DNA of 8,439 bases from DASTGO01 sp035719045 (GCA_035719045.1 DASTGO010000043.1:1-8439); one strand, 5' to 3'; positions 1 to 6,547 are shown, numbered from the stretch's first letter. The notes: generated by a model from the sequence alone, not told the origin. Numbers and translations are program-made.

Positions 1-534
1 ACGGTCGCCGCCCTCGACGCCCTGGCCGGCACCCGGCTGGCCGGCGAGGCCGAGGCCGTCCGGGCCGCCTGGTGGGAGCTTCCCGCACGTGCCCGGGCCG
101 GGACGCCCGGGGACGGCAGCATCCGGCTGGTCCACGGGGACTGGCACTTCGGCCAGTTGGTCGCCGACCGCACCGGCTCCTGGCGGCTGTCCGACGTGGA
201 CGACCTCGGCGTCGGTGACCCGCTGTGGGACCTCGGCCGTCCTGCCGCCTTCTGCGCGATCGGGGTGGTCACCGCGGCGGAGTTCGGGGGCTTCCTCGAC
301 GCCTACCGCGCCGCGGGCGGCTCGCTGCCGGGACCGGACCTGGCCTGGCAGGCGCTTGACGTGCCGGCCCGGGCGTACGTCGTGCAGACCGCGGCCCGCA
401 ACCTGCTGGCCGCCCACCGGACCGGCGCCGACCCGGACGAGGTCACCGCCGAACTGCTCGCGGCCTGTCTGCGGATGACGCGCGGGAGCGTGACCCGCGG
501 GAATCATGGAACCCTCCGGCCGACACAGCGTTAG
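1..534 (+). CDS. Phosphotransferase of the aminoglycoside phosphotransferase (APH) fold, C-terminal part (5' end outside window)
   Basis: The frame is open from the first base and ends in TAG at 532-534, giving 177 C-terminal residues. Near visible residues 43-54 is the kinase catalytic loop LVHGDWHFGQLV, and about 12 residues later LSDVDDLGVGDPLWDLGRPA provides the metal-binding Asp segment (D65/D67) and the downstream WDLGRPA helix of APH and choline-kinase-like proteins. The loop has Gln (Q52) where most APH enzymes have Asn; HGDxHxGQ loops are known from maltokinase-type members, so the substrate could be a sugar or other small alcohol rather than an antibiotic. The ATP-binding N-lobe lies outside the window, so the substrate cannot be assigned. 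The start is not visible. It runs in the same direction as the zinc-ribbon gene 73 bp downstream and has no evident link to the galactose genes. Family call fairly secure; resistance function not supported. Confidence 0.8.
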   Translation, partial: TVAALDALAGTRLAGEAEAVRAAWWELPARARAGTPGDGSIRLVHGDWHFGQLVADRTGSWRLSDVDDLGVGDPLWDLGRPAAFCAIGVVTAAEFGGFLDAYRAAGGSLPGPDLAWQALDVPARAYVVQTAARNLLAAHRTGADPDEVTAELLAACLRMTRGSVTRGNHGTLRPTQR

Positions 535-556
535 CCCCTAGGACAGCGGCTCCGGG

Positions 557-571
557 CGGACTTCCGGTCCG
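557..571 (+). terminator. Small hairpin after the APH-fold gene, possible weak terminator
   Basis: CGGAC, then a 5-nt loop, then GTCCG forms a 5-bp perfect stem about 22 bases after the phosphotransferase stop. There is no T-run. In DNA this GC-rich, short stems arise easily, so this is a weak call. Confidence 0.25.
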
Positions 572-607
572 GGGTCGGCCACCGTGGGCAGACGGAGACT
601 GATCCAC

Positions 608-934
608 ATGCAGGAACCCATCGGCCAGCACCTCAAGTGTCCGAAATGCCCGGGCACGATGCGGCCCTACCAGCGCAATGGCGTCCAGATCGAGCAGTGC
701 GACTCGTGCCGGGGCATCTTCCTCGACTTCGGGGAACTGGAAGCGCTCACCCGGATGGAGGCGCAGTACGCCCAGCAGCCTCCGCAGTACCAGCAGCCCC
801 CGCAGTACCAGCAGCCGCCGCCGCAGTACCAGCAGCCGTACCCGCCGCAGGGACCGGCCTGGGGCGGCCACGGCGGCTACCACCACGGCCACCACCGCAA
901 GCAGGGCTGGGGCGGCCTGTTCTTCTCGTCCTGA
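608..934 (+). CDS. TFIIB-type zinc-ribbon protein with Gln/Pro/Tyr-rich tail
   Basis: 108 residues. The N-terminal domain has two CxxC knuckles, CPKC (C11, C14) and CDSC (C31, C34), followed by RGIFLDFGELEAL, which matches the bacterial zf-TFIIB small zinc-ribbon family; these proteins probably bind zinc and their role is unknown. Residues about 54-82 are low-complexity repeats of QYQQPP, and residues 85-100 are rich in Gly and His (GGHGGYHHGHH) before a short hydrophobic end (GGLFFSS), which resembles the basic/hydrophobic C-terminal ends seen in relatives. The start is taken at ATG 608 because GGAG at 594-597 lies 10 nt upstream; an in-frame GTG at 584 would add 8 residues but lacks conservation and has a poorer site. 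The gene converges with galK. The tail might mediate protein contacts or aggregation; that is speculation. Confidence 0.8.
   Translation: MQEPIGQHLKCPKCPGTMRPYQRNGVQIEQCDSCRGIFLDFGELEALTRMEAQYAQQPPQYQQPPQYQQPPPQYQQPYPPQGPAWGGHGGYHHGHHRKQGWGGLFFSS
782..835 (+). repeat. Three in-frame copies of a 15-bp repeat encoding PQYQQ
   Basis: CCGCAGTACCAGCAG occurs identically at 782-796, 800-814 and 821-835, separated by 3-6 bases coding for Pro. Spacing stays in multiples of three, so the repeats lengthen the Gln/Pro/Tyr tail without breaking the frame. Length may vary between strains. Confidence 0.8.
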
Positions 935-975
935 TCCGCCTGTCGGCGACCCCGCCGTCAGGATCGGCGTCAACC

Positions 976-1012
976 GGCGGTGCCGGTCCGCGACCTGCGG
1001 GCCGGCACCGCC
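976..1012. terminator. Strong hairpin between convergent genes, probable (bidirectional) terminator
   Basis: Positions 976-991 pair with 997-1012: an 11-bp perfect outer stem (GGCGGTGCCGG with CCGGCACCGCC), then one G-U wobble and four more pairs, with a 5-nt loop GACCT. It lies 41 bp after the zinc-ribbon stop and about 125 bp past the galK stop on the other strand. No T-tract follows, which is common for terminator-like hairpins in high-GC actinobacteria. On the opposite strand the wobble becomes an A/C mismatch, but the 11-bp outer stem remains. Confidence 0.7.
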
Positions 1013-1047
1013 TCAGCTCCGCAGGTCCCCGGGCGATGGGACGTCCG

Positions 1048-1138
1048 GCCGACACCAGGCCCGCCGACACCAGGCCCGGTCCGCACCAGGCCGGTCGGTG
1101 CGAGGCCCGGTCGGTGCGAGGCCCGGTCGGTGCGAGGC
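1048..1138. repeat. Degenerate 15-16 bp tandem repeat abutting the galK stop codon
   Basis: Six consecutive related units: GCCGACACCAGGCCC at 1048-1062 and 1063-1077, GGTCCGCACCAGGCC at 1078-1092, GGTCGGTGCGAGGCCC at 1093-1108 and 1109-1124, and a partial copy at 1125-1138. The array ends at the base next to the galK stop codon (1139-1141). Two sub-types at either end with a hybrid unit in the middle suggest stepwise duplication. The middle can form a small CGCACC/GGTGCG hairpin (1082-1087 with 1097-1102). It overlaps no convincing gene. Confidence 0.75.
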
Positions 1139-2383
1139 TCACCCGACCCGGGACGCCCCTGCCGCCGGGCGGGCCCGCAGGAAGGCCGGAACGTGCAGAC
1201 CGGCCCGGACCGCGGCCTCGTGCACCGCTGCGGCGACCTGCGGGACGGTGTCGGCGGCGACCAGCGCGATGGCCGAGCCACCGAAGCCGCCGCCGGTCAT
1301 CCGGGCCCCGAGCGCCCCCGCGGCCAGGGCGGCCTCGCAGGCGCAGTCCAGTTCGGTGCAGGACACCTCGTAGTCGTCCCGCAGCGAGGTGTGGGAGGCG
1401 TCCAGCAGCGGCCCGAGCTCGCCGGCCCGGCCCGCTCGCAGCAGGTCCGCGGCCTCGGAGACCCGCGCGATCTCGGTGACCACATGCCGGGTCCGCCGCT
1501 GCAGCACCGCTGCCAGGGCGTCGTCCCCGGTGGCGGCGGCCAGCCGGTCCAGGGCGTCGGCGAGGGCGTCAGGGGAGAGGTCGCGCAGCACGTCCACGCC
1601 GAGCAGCCCGGCCGCCCGCCCGCACTCGTCCCGGCGGCTGCCGTACTGCCCGTCCACCAGGGTGTGGTGGGCCCGTGTGTCCATCACGAGCAGTTCCAGG
1701 CCGAGGGCGGCCAGCTCGAACGGGACGGGCCGGACGGCGAAGTCCCGGCAGTCCAGCAGCAGAGCCTCCCCGGCCCGGGCCCGCAGCGACGTGGCCTGGT
1801 CCATGCCACCGGTGGGGGCGCCCGCGACCTCGTTCTCGGCGCGCACACAGGCCGCGGCCAGCCGGGCCCGTCCCTCGTCGCTGCCGCCCAGGCCCAGCCC
1901 GAGCAGCTCGTCCAGGGCGATCGCGACCGCACACTCCACCGCGGCGGAGGAGGACAGCCCCGAGCCCAGCGGCACATAGCCGTCGACGGCCAGATCGAAG
2001 CCCGGCACGTCGAAGCCGTCCTGCCGCAGCGCCCAGGCCACCCCGACGGCGTACCCGGCCCAGCCCGGCACCCGGCCCGGCCCGGCCTCGTCCAGCCGCC
2101 CGGACCAGTCCCGGCCACGGGCCTGCGCGCTGTGCACCCGGACCAGTCCGTCGTCGCGGATCCCGACCGCCGCGAAGGTGCGCTGCGGCAGTGCCAGCGG
2201 CAGGCAGAGTCCGGCGTTGTAGTCCACGTGCTCGCCGATCAGGTTGACCCGGCCCGGCGCCGCCCACACCCCGTCCGCGGTACGGCCGTGCACTGCTGCG
2301 AAGGACCGCCGGACCTTCTCGGCCGCCTCGGCGGGGTCGGCGTCCGGGTACCAGGTGACGGCCCCGGCGGCGGTGGACGTCAC
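1139..2383 (-). CDS. galK: Galactokinase
   Basis: Phosphorylates galactose with ATP to galactose 1-phosphate in the cytoplasm, first committed step of the Leloir pathway. 414 residues, slightly longer than the usual 380-390. GHMP-kinase signatures appear in order: galactokinase motif GRVNLIGEHVDYNAG (44-58; the usual GEHTDY Thr is Val), ATP-binding loop PLGSGLSSSAA (138-148), GGMDQ with the expected catalytic Asp D195 and partner Arg R45, and C-terminal MTGGGFGGS (362-370). The start is GTG at 2383: its first four bases, GTGA, overlap the galT stop, and GAGG lies 7 nt upstream inside galT. The open frame extends much further upstream in the galT region, but that is a shadow. About 20 residues before the first motif vary in this family. 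It is the last gene of the operon, probably translated by coupling to galT. Confidence 0.96.
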   Translation of the reverse strand: MTSTAAGAVTWYPDADPAEAAEKVRRSFAAVHGRTADGVWAAPGRVNLIGEHVDYNAGLCLPLALPQRTFAAVGIRDDGLVRVHSAQARGRDWSGRLDEAGPGRVPGWAGYAVGVAWALRQDGFDVPGFDLAVDGYVPLGSGLSSSAAVECAVAIALDELLGLGLGGSDEGRARLAAACVRAENEVAGAPTGGMDQATSLRARAGEALLLDCRDFAVRPVPFELAALGLELLVMDTRAHHTLVDGQYGSRRDECGRAAGLLGVDVLRDLSPDALADALDRLAAATGDDALAAVLQRRTRHVVTEIARVSEAADLLRAGRAGELGPLLDASHTSLRDDYEVSCTELDCACEAALAAGALGARMTGGGFGGSAIALVAADTVPQVAAAVHEAAVRAGLHVPAFLRARPAAGASRVG

Positions 2384-3516
2384 GAGGCCACCTCGCGCAG
2401 CCGGGCGGCGATCTGCTCCGGGCGGACGTCGTTGATCCAGGCGCCCATCCCGGACTCCGACCCGGCCAGGTACTTCAGCTTGCCGGGGGCCCGCAGCACC
2501 GAGAACAGCTGCAGGTGCAGCCGGCCGAGGGATCTCGCCGCCCCGACCGGTGCCTGGTGCCAGCCGGCGATGTACGGCAGCGCGGGGACGCCCTCGTAGT
2601 ACCGGTCGGCGCGGCGCAGCAGCTCCAGGTACACCTGGGCCAGCTCGTCCCGCTCGGCGTCGTCCAGGGCGGCCAGGTCGGGGACGTCCCGGTGCGGCGC
2701 CAGGTGGACCTCGACCGGCCAGCGGGCGGCGGCGGGGACGTAGGCGGTCCAGCGCTCCCCGGACAGCACGACCCGGGTGCCGGCCCGGCGTTCGGTCTCC
2801 AGCACGTCGGCCAGCAGGTTGCCGCCGGTGCGCTCCCGGTGCGCGGCCGCCTGACGCAGCAGGGCCGCGGTCCGCGGGGTGACGAACGGGTAGGCGTAGA
2901 TCTGCCCGTGCGGGTGGTGCAGGGTGACGCCGATCTCCTGCCCGCGGTTCTCGAAGCAGAACACCTGCGCCACGCCCTCGACCTCGGACAGCTCCCGGGT
3001 CCGGTCCGCCCAGGCCTCGACGACCGTGCGCACCCGCTCCACCGGCAGGGAGGCGAACGAGGCGGTGTGGTCGGAGGTGAAGCAGACGACCTCGCAGCGG
3101 CCCACCCCCGGGCGCTGCGGCCACAGTCCCTCCTCGTCGACCAGGGCCGGGACGGGTTCGGCGCGCGAGGTCAGGGACGGGAACCGGTTCTCGAACACGG
3201 CGACGTCGTAGTCGGGCGACGGGATCTCGGTGGGCGCGCGGTCCGGCCGGGTCGGGCACAGCGGGCACTCGTCGGCGGGCGGCAGGAAGGTGCGCTGGTT
3301 GCGGTGCGACGCGATGGCCACCCACTCCCCGGTGAGCACGTCGTACCGCAGCGTGGAGCCGCCCTCGGCCGGTGGCAGGGGCCGGGTGTCCGTGACCTCG
3401 CGGCTCGCCTGTCCGGTGACGTAGGCCGGGGAGTCGTCGAAGTAGAGGATCTCCCGGCCGTCGGCGAGGCGGCCGCTGGTCCGGCGTACCCGTCCTGCCG
3501 CCAGCCGTGCGCTCAT
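2380..3516 (-). CDS. galT: Galactose-1-phosphate uridylyltransferase
   Basis: Exchanges galactose 1-phosphate with UDP-glucose to give UDP-galactose and glucose 1-phosphate (HIT superfamily). 378 residues, near the family norm of about 350. The active site HPHGQIYAYP lies at 201-210, with H203 the expected uridylylated His and Q205 the supporting Gln. Likely zinc ligands by analogy with the E. coli enzyme are C84 and C87 (CPLC), H150 (SDHTASF) and H201. The N-terminal RYDVLTGEWVAIASHRNQRT (57-76) and the C-terminal GWHQAP, HLQLF and SGMGAWIND segments are typical of actinobacterial GalT. The ATG at 3516 overlaps the regulator's TGA as ATGA, with GAGGG 9 nt upstream. It overlaps galK by 4 bp downstream. 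UDP-galactose must be recycled by a GalE encoded outside this window. Confidence 0.96.
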   Translation of the reverse strand: MSARLAAGRVRRTSGRLADGREILYFDDSPAYVTGQASREVTDTRPLPPAEGGSTLRYDVLTGEWVAIASHRNQRTFLPPADECPLCPTRPDRAPTEIPSPDYDVAVFENRFPSLTSRAEPVPALVDEEGLWPQRPGVGRCEVVCFTSDHTASFASLPVERVRTVVEAWADRTRELSEVEGVAQVFCFENRGQEIGVTLHHPHGQIYAYPFVTPRTAALLRQAAAHRERTGGNLLADVLETERRAGTRVVLSGERWTAYVPAAARWPVEVHLAPHRDVPDLAALDDAERDELAQVYLELLRRADRYYEGVPALPYIAGWHQAPVGAARSLGRLHLQLFSVLRAPGKLKYLAGSESGMGAWINDVRPEQIAARLREVAS

Positions 3517-4370
3517 TCTGCTGTTCCCTCGCTCGTGTCGTCGTTGGTGTCGTCGTTGGTGTCGTCGTCGATCTCGACGCCGCCGTCGGTGTGTCCGCCG
3601 GGCTCGGCCAGGACGAGCCGCCCCACCCGTGAGGCCAGCAGCCGCCGCGCCTCCGGGTCCAGCCCGGGATCGGTGACCAGGACGTCGATGTCGTCCAGCC
3701 GGGCCATCGAGCTCAGCCCGACGACGCCCCACTTGGTGCTGTCCATGACGACGACGACCTGGCGGGCGGCGGCGATCAACGCCCGGTTGGTCTCCGCCTC
3801 CTCCAGGTTGGGTGTCGTGCAGCCGGCCCGTTCGTCGAGGCCGTGGACGCCGAGGAACAGCCAGTCCGCGTGCAGGCTGCGCAGGGCCGCCACCGCGACC
3901 GGCCCGACCAGGGCGTCCGAGGGGGTGCGCACCCCGCCGGTGAGGATCACGGTGCGGTCCTCGCGGGGCGCCGCGTGGAACACCTCCCCGACCGGGACCG
4001 AGTTCGTGATCACGGTCAGCTGCGGGACCCGCAGCAGCTGGTGGGCCACCGCGTAGGTGGTGGTCCCGGCGGACAGCGCCACGCTGTCCCCGGGGGCGAC
4101 CAGGCGGGCGGCCGCGCTGGCGATGCCCCGCTTCTGCGCGGTCTGCAGCCCGGACTTCACCGCGAAGCCCGGCTCGTCGGCACTGCGCCCGGACACCGAG
4201 GTCACCCCGCCGTGCACCCGCGCCACCAGCCCCTTGCGGGCCAGCACCGCGATGTCCCGGCGGATGGTCATGTCGGAGACGCCGAGCAGTTCGACCAGGT
4301 CCGTCACCCGGACCCCGCCGGTGGCGCGGACCTCCCCCAGGATCCGCTCCTGCCGTTGGCGGGCCAGCAT
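3513..4370 (-). CDS. DeoR-family transcriptional regulator, likely repressor of the galactoside locus
   Basis: 285 residues. The N-terminal DeoR-type helix-turn-helix (about 5-57) includes RQERILGEVRATGGVRVTDL and the recognition segment VSDMTIRRDIAVLARKGLVARVHGG. The rest is the DeoR C-terminal sensor domain of the isomerase-like fold: LSAGTTTYAVAHQL (99-112), ITNSV, LTGGVRTPSDALVGPVA (143-159), DWLFLGVHGLD, and NLEEAETNRALIAAARQVVVVMDSTKWG (188-215). In this family a phosphorylated sugar usually binds there and releases DNA; galactose 1-phosphate is only a guess. The ATG at 4370 shares one base with the beta-galactosidase stop (TGATG), with GGGAG 8 nt upstream. An acidic Asp/Thr/Asn tail (268-285) is unusual and partly encoded by a 12-bp repeat. 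Position inside the operon suggests autoregulation and control of the divergent binding-protein gene. Confidence 0.92.
   Translation of the reverse strand: MLARQRQERILGEVRATGGVRVTDLVELLGVSDMTIRRDIAVLARKGLVARVHGGVTSVSGRSADEPGFAVKSGLQTAQKRGIASAAARLVAPGDSVALSAGTTTYAVAHQLLRVPQLTVITNSVPVGEVFHAAPREDRTVILTGGVRTPSDALVGPVAVAALRSLHADWLFLGVHGLDERAGCTTPNLEEAETNRALIAAARQVVVVMDSTKWGVVGLSSMARLDDIDVLVTDPGLDPEARRLLASRVGRLVLAEPGGHTDGGVEIDDDTNDDTNDDTSEGTAE
3535..3567 (-). repeat. 12-bp tandem repeat encoding the acidic tail of the DeoR regulator
   Basis: On the plus strand GTGTCGTCGTTG occurs at 3535-3546 and 3547-3558, followed by nine more matching bases to 3567. On the coding strand this gives repeated Asp-Asp-Thr-Asn near the regulator's C-terminus. 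The period is a multiple of three, so copy-number change would keep the frame. It also lies 15-20 bp upstream of the galT ribosome-binding site. Confidence 0.8.
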
Positions 4371-6451
4371 CAGCCCTGCTCCCGGACCACGGCGCAGCCG
4401 CCCGCGGGCAGGGTGAGCCGCCCCTGGCAGGCCGTCTCGGACACCAGGTCGAACCCCTGGGCGGGGACCGTCACCTGCTCGCCGGTGTGGTTCAGCACGA
4501 ACAGGAAGGATCTGCCGTCCCCGCTGCGCCGGGTGACCTCGACCCCGGGCGGGACCGGTACGGCGGGTGCCACCCCGGCGCGCGCCGCGATCGCCCCGAG
4601 CAGTCCGGACAGCGTCGCCTCGTCCACGCTGGTGCCGAGGTACCAGGCCTCGCCGGCCCCGACCTCCCGGACCGTCACCGCGGGGTGGCCGGCCGTCGGG
4701 CCGTCGAGGTACCGGGCGACCGCGCGGGCCCCGGTGAGGTGGGTGAGCTCGGTCCACACCGTGCCGGTGGCGCCGGAGTGCGGGACCGGTGAGCCCGCGT
4801 CGACCAGGCCGTCCGCCGACTCCCCGGCAAGCCGGACGGTCTGCCCCGCCGCCAGCGGGAAGAACTCCTCGGTGCGGATCCCGAGCAGGTCAGCGAAGGC
4901 TCCCGGGTAGCCGCCGGGCCGGATGTGGTCGAACTCGTCGACGATCCCGGAGAAGTACGTGACGACCAGCCGGCCGCCGCCCTCGACGAAGGCCCGCAGC
5001 GATGCGACCGTCGCTTCGTCCACCAGGTACAGGGTCGGGACGATCACCAGCTTGTACCGGGACAGGTCGGCTCCGGGCCGGATCCCGTCCAGGGTGATCC
5101 CGTGCGACCACAGCGCCCGGTGGGTGGCCAGTGCCTGGTCGCCGTAGCGCACCAGTTCGGAGGGGTGGCTGTCGAGGTCGGTGGCCCACCAGGCGTTCCA
5201 GTCGAACAGGAAGCCGGCCTGCGCCTCGACCCGGGTGCCCGCCACGTCCGCGGCCCGCTTGAGGACCTGGCCGAGCCGGCTCACCTCGCGGAACACCTTG
5301 GTGTCGGTGCCGGCATGCGGGAGCAGGGCGCTGTGGAACTTCTCCGCGCCGGCCTTCGCGGCCCGCCACTGGAAGAACCCGACGGCGTCCGCGCCCCGGG
5401 CCACGTGGGCGAGGCTGTTGCGCAGCAGTTGGCCGGGCACCTTCGCGTAGTTCACCGGCTGCCAGTTCACCGCGCTGGTGGAGTGCTCCATCAGCCACCA
5501 GGGTCCGCCGCCGGCCAGCCCGCGGGTCAGGTCCCCCGCCCAGGACAGCTCATGGGCGGGGTCCGCCAGCCGCCCGTCGAGGTAGTGGTCGGTGGACACC
5601 ACGTCCAGCTCCGGGGCCCAGGACCAGTAGTCCATGCCCCGGACGTGGCTCATCACCATGAAGTTGGTGGTGACCGGCACGTCCGGGGTGATCGTGCGCA
5701 ACACGTCCCGCTCGGCGCGGTAGTAGTCCAGTAGTTCGTCGGAGCTGAACCGGGCGAAGTCCAGCTGCTGGGTCGGGTTCGCGATCGCCGTCACCTGGCG
5801 CGGCGGCCAGATCTCCTCGACGTCGCCGTAGCGCTGGCTCCAGAACGTGGTGCCCCAAGCGTCGTTCACCGCCGCGAGGCTGCCGTAGCGGTCCATGAGC
5901 CAGCGGCGGAACGCGGCCGCGGAGACGTCGCAGTAGCAGTGCACGTTGTGGCAGCCCAGCTCGTTCGACACATGCCACATCTTCAGCGCCGGGTGCCCCG
6001 CGTACCGGGTGGCCAGCTGCCCGACCAGGGTCAGCGCCTTCTCCCGGAACACCGGTGAGCTCGGGCACCAGGCCTGCCGCCCGCCGGGCCACAGCCGGTT
6101 GCCGGCCCGGTCCACCGGCAGGGTCTGCGGGTAGGCCCGGGACAACCACGGTGGCGGGGAGGCGGTCGCGGTGGCCAGGTCGGCCGCGATGTCACCCTCG
6201 GCCAGCAGGTCCATCACCTGGTCCAGCCAGCCGAACTCGTACCGGCCCTCCTGCGGTTCCAGCAGTGCCCAGGAGAACACGCCGACGGTGGCGAAGGTGA
6301 CCCCCGCCTCCCGCATCAGCCGCAGGTCCTCGGCCCAGACCTCCTGCGGCCACTGCTCCGGGTTGTAGTCACCGCCCAGGGCGATCCCCGGTACGGGCCA
6401 CCTCCGGCGGCCGGTGGCGGGAGGTGGCGATGCGGGCGGGTCGATGGACAC
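4370..6451 (-). CDS. Beta-galactosidase, glycoside hydrolase family 42
   Basis: Hydrolyses terminal beta-galactosyl residues; no signal peptide, so cytoplasmic. 693 residues from GTG 6451. The TIM barrel begins at GIALGGDYNPEQWP (about 23-36); the acid/base Glu is in WHVSNELGCH (E164) and the nucleophile Glu in PWWLMEHSTSAVNWQP (E322). The middle domain (about 400-590) with RYKLVIVPTLYLVDE and GGRLVVTYFSGIVDE is the trimerisation domain, followed by a small C-terminal beta domain. Of the four Cys that bind zinc in some GH42 enzymes, C129, C172 and C174 are present but the fourth position is Ser (S177). An in-frame TTG at 6487 would add 12 residues, but those codons (ACT, TCA, CTA, GCT, GAT) look non-coding and no ribosome site precedes it. 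First gene of the operon; its stop overlaps the regulator start. Confidence 0.93.
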   Translation of the reverse strand: MSIDPPASPPPATGRRRWPVPGIALGGDYNPEQWPQEVWAEDLRLMREAGVTFATVGVFSWALLEPQEGRYEFGWLDQVMDLLAEGDIAADLATATASPPPWLSRAYPQTLPVDRAGNRLWPGGRQAWCPSSPVFREKALTLVGQLATRYAGHPALKMWHVSNELGCHNVHCYCDVSAAAFRRWLMDRYGSLAAVNDAWGTTFWSQRYGDVEEIWPPRQVTAIANPTQQLDFARFSSDELLDYYRAERDVLRTITPDVPVTTNFMVMSHVRGMDYWSWAPELDVVSTDHYLDGRLADPAHELSWAGDLTRGLAGGGPWWLMEHSTSAVNWQPVNYAKVPGQLLRNSLAHVARGADAVGFFQWRAAKAGAEKFHSALLPHAGTDTKVFREVSRLGQVLKRAADVAGTRVEAQAGFLFDWNAWWATDLDSHPSELVRYGDQALATHRALWSHGITLDGIRPGADLSRYKLVIVPTLYLVDEATVASLRAFVEGGGRLVVTYFSGIVDEFDHIRPGGYPGAFADLLGIRTEEFFPLAAGQTVRLAGESADGLVDAGSPVPHSGATGTVWTELTHLTGARAVARYLDGPTAGHPAVTVREVGAGEAWYLGTSVDEATLSGLLGAIAARAGVAPAVPVPPGVEVTRRSGDGRSFLFVLNHTGEQVTVPAQGFDLVSETACQGRLTLPAGGCAVVREQG

Positions 6452-6458
6452 ATCCGAA

Positions 6459-6487
6459 GCGTGGCCCTCGAGGTCTAGTGAAGTCAA
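6459..6487 (-). promoter_or_regulatory. Possible promoter of the beta-galactosidase operon
   Basis: On the minus strand TTGACT (6487-6482) is a good -35 hexamer. After 18 nt comes CACGCT (6463-6458), a poor -10 keeping only the key A and final T. Counting 35 bases from the -35 puts the transcription start at about 6452, next to the GTG at 6451, so the message might be leaderless. The weak -10 makes this tentative; a promoter further upstream is possible. Confidence 0.35.
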
Positions 6488-6493
6488 CAGAAC

Positions 6494-6513
6494 CGAACGA
6501 TGGGAGCGAACGA
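6494..6513. promoter_or_regulatory. Direct repeat CGAACGA x2, candidate DeoR-family operator upstream of the beta-galactosidase gene
   Basis: CGAACGA lies at 6494-6500 and again at 6507-6513, a 13-bp period, just upstream of the suspected promoter. A third CGAACG (6747-6752) sits between the -35 and -10 of the divergent promoter. DeoR-family sites such as those of E. coli GlpR contain TTCG/CGAA half-sites, which fits. However, CGAACG also occurs in coding DNA here (1717, 2883, 3054), so the hexamer alone proves nothing. Confidence 0.4.
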
Positions 6514-6547
6514 ATCATCTGGAGTGAACTGCCATGGGACACCTGCC

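Noticed and set aside
443..973. 176-codon minus-strand frame opposite the zinc-ribbon gene
   Set aside because: Its Leu/Arg/Val repeats are the antisense of the Gln/Pro/Tyr repeats; no start signal or domain.
980..2599. Long plus-strand open frame (539 codons) opposite galK
   Set aside because: It is antisense to a gene with clear galactokinase motifs; its translation is low-complexity Gly/Pro/Gln/Val-rich with no domain. High GC makes long shadow frames common.
2384..3325. N-terminal extension of the galK frame upstream of GTG 2383
   Set aside because: The extra sequence is Arg/Gly/Pro-rich and lies out of frame inside galT; galactokinase similarity begins after GTG 2383, which overlaps the galT stop.
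3517..3732. N-terminal extension of the galT frame inside the regulator gene
   Set aside because: The peptide is Arg-rich, including runs encoded by the 12-bp repeat in another frame. GalT similarity and a ribosome site support ATG 3516.
4371..4757. N-terminal extension of the DeoR frame inside the beta-galactosidase gene
   Set aside because: The DeoR helix-turn-helix starts right at ATG 4370, with a ribosome site upstream; the extension is Arg/Gly shadow sequence.
2515..5734. Plus-strand open frames at 2515-4056, 3843-4910 and 4925-5734
   Set aside because: All are antisense to galT, deoR and the GH42 gene, and have no recognisable domains or ribosome sites.
6501..6508. TGGGAGCG as a CebR-type (LacI family) operator
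   Set aside because: It matches only one half of the TGGGAGCGCTCCCA palindrome; the other half is absent.
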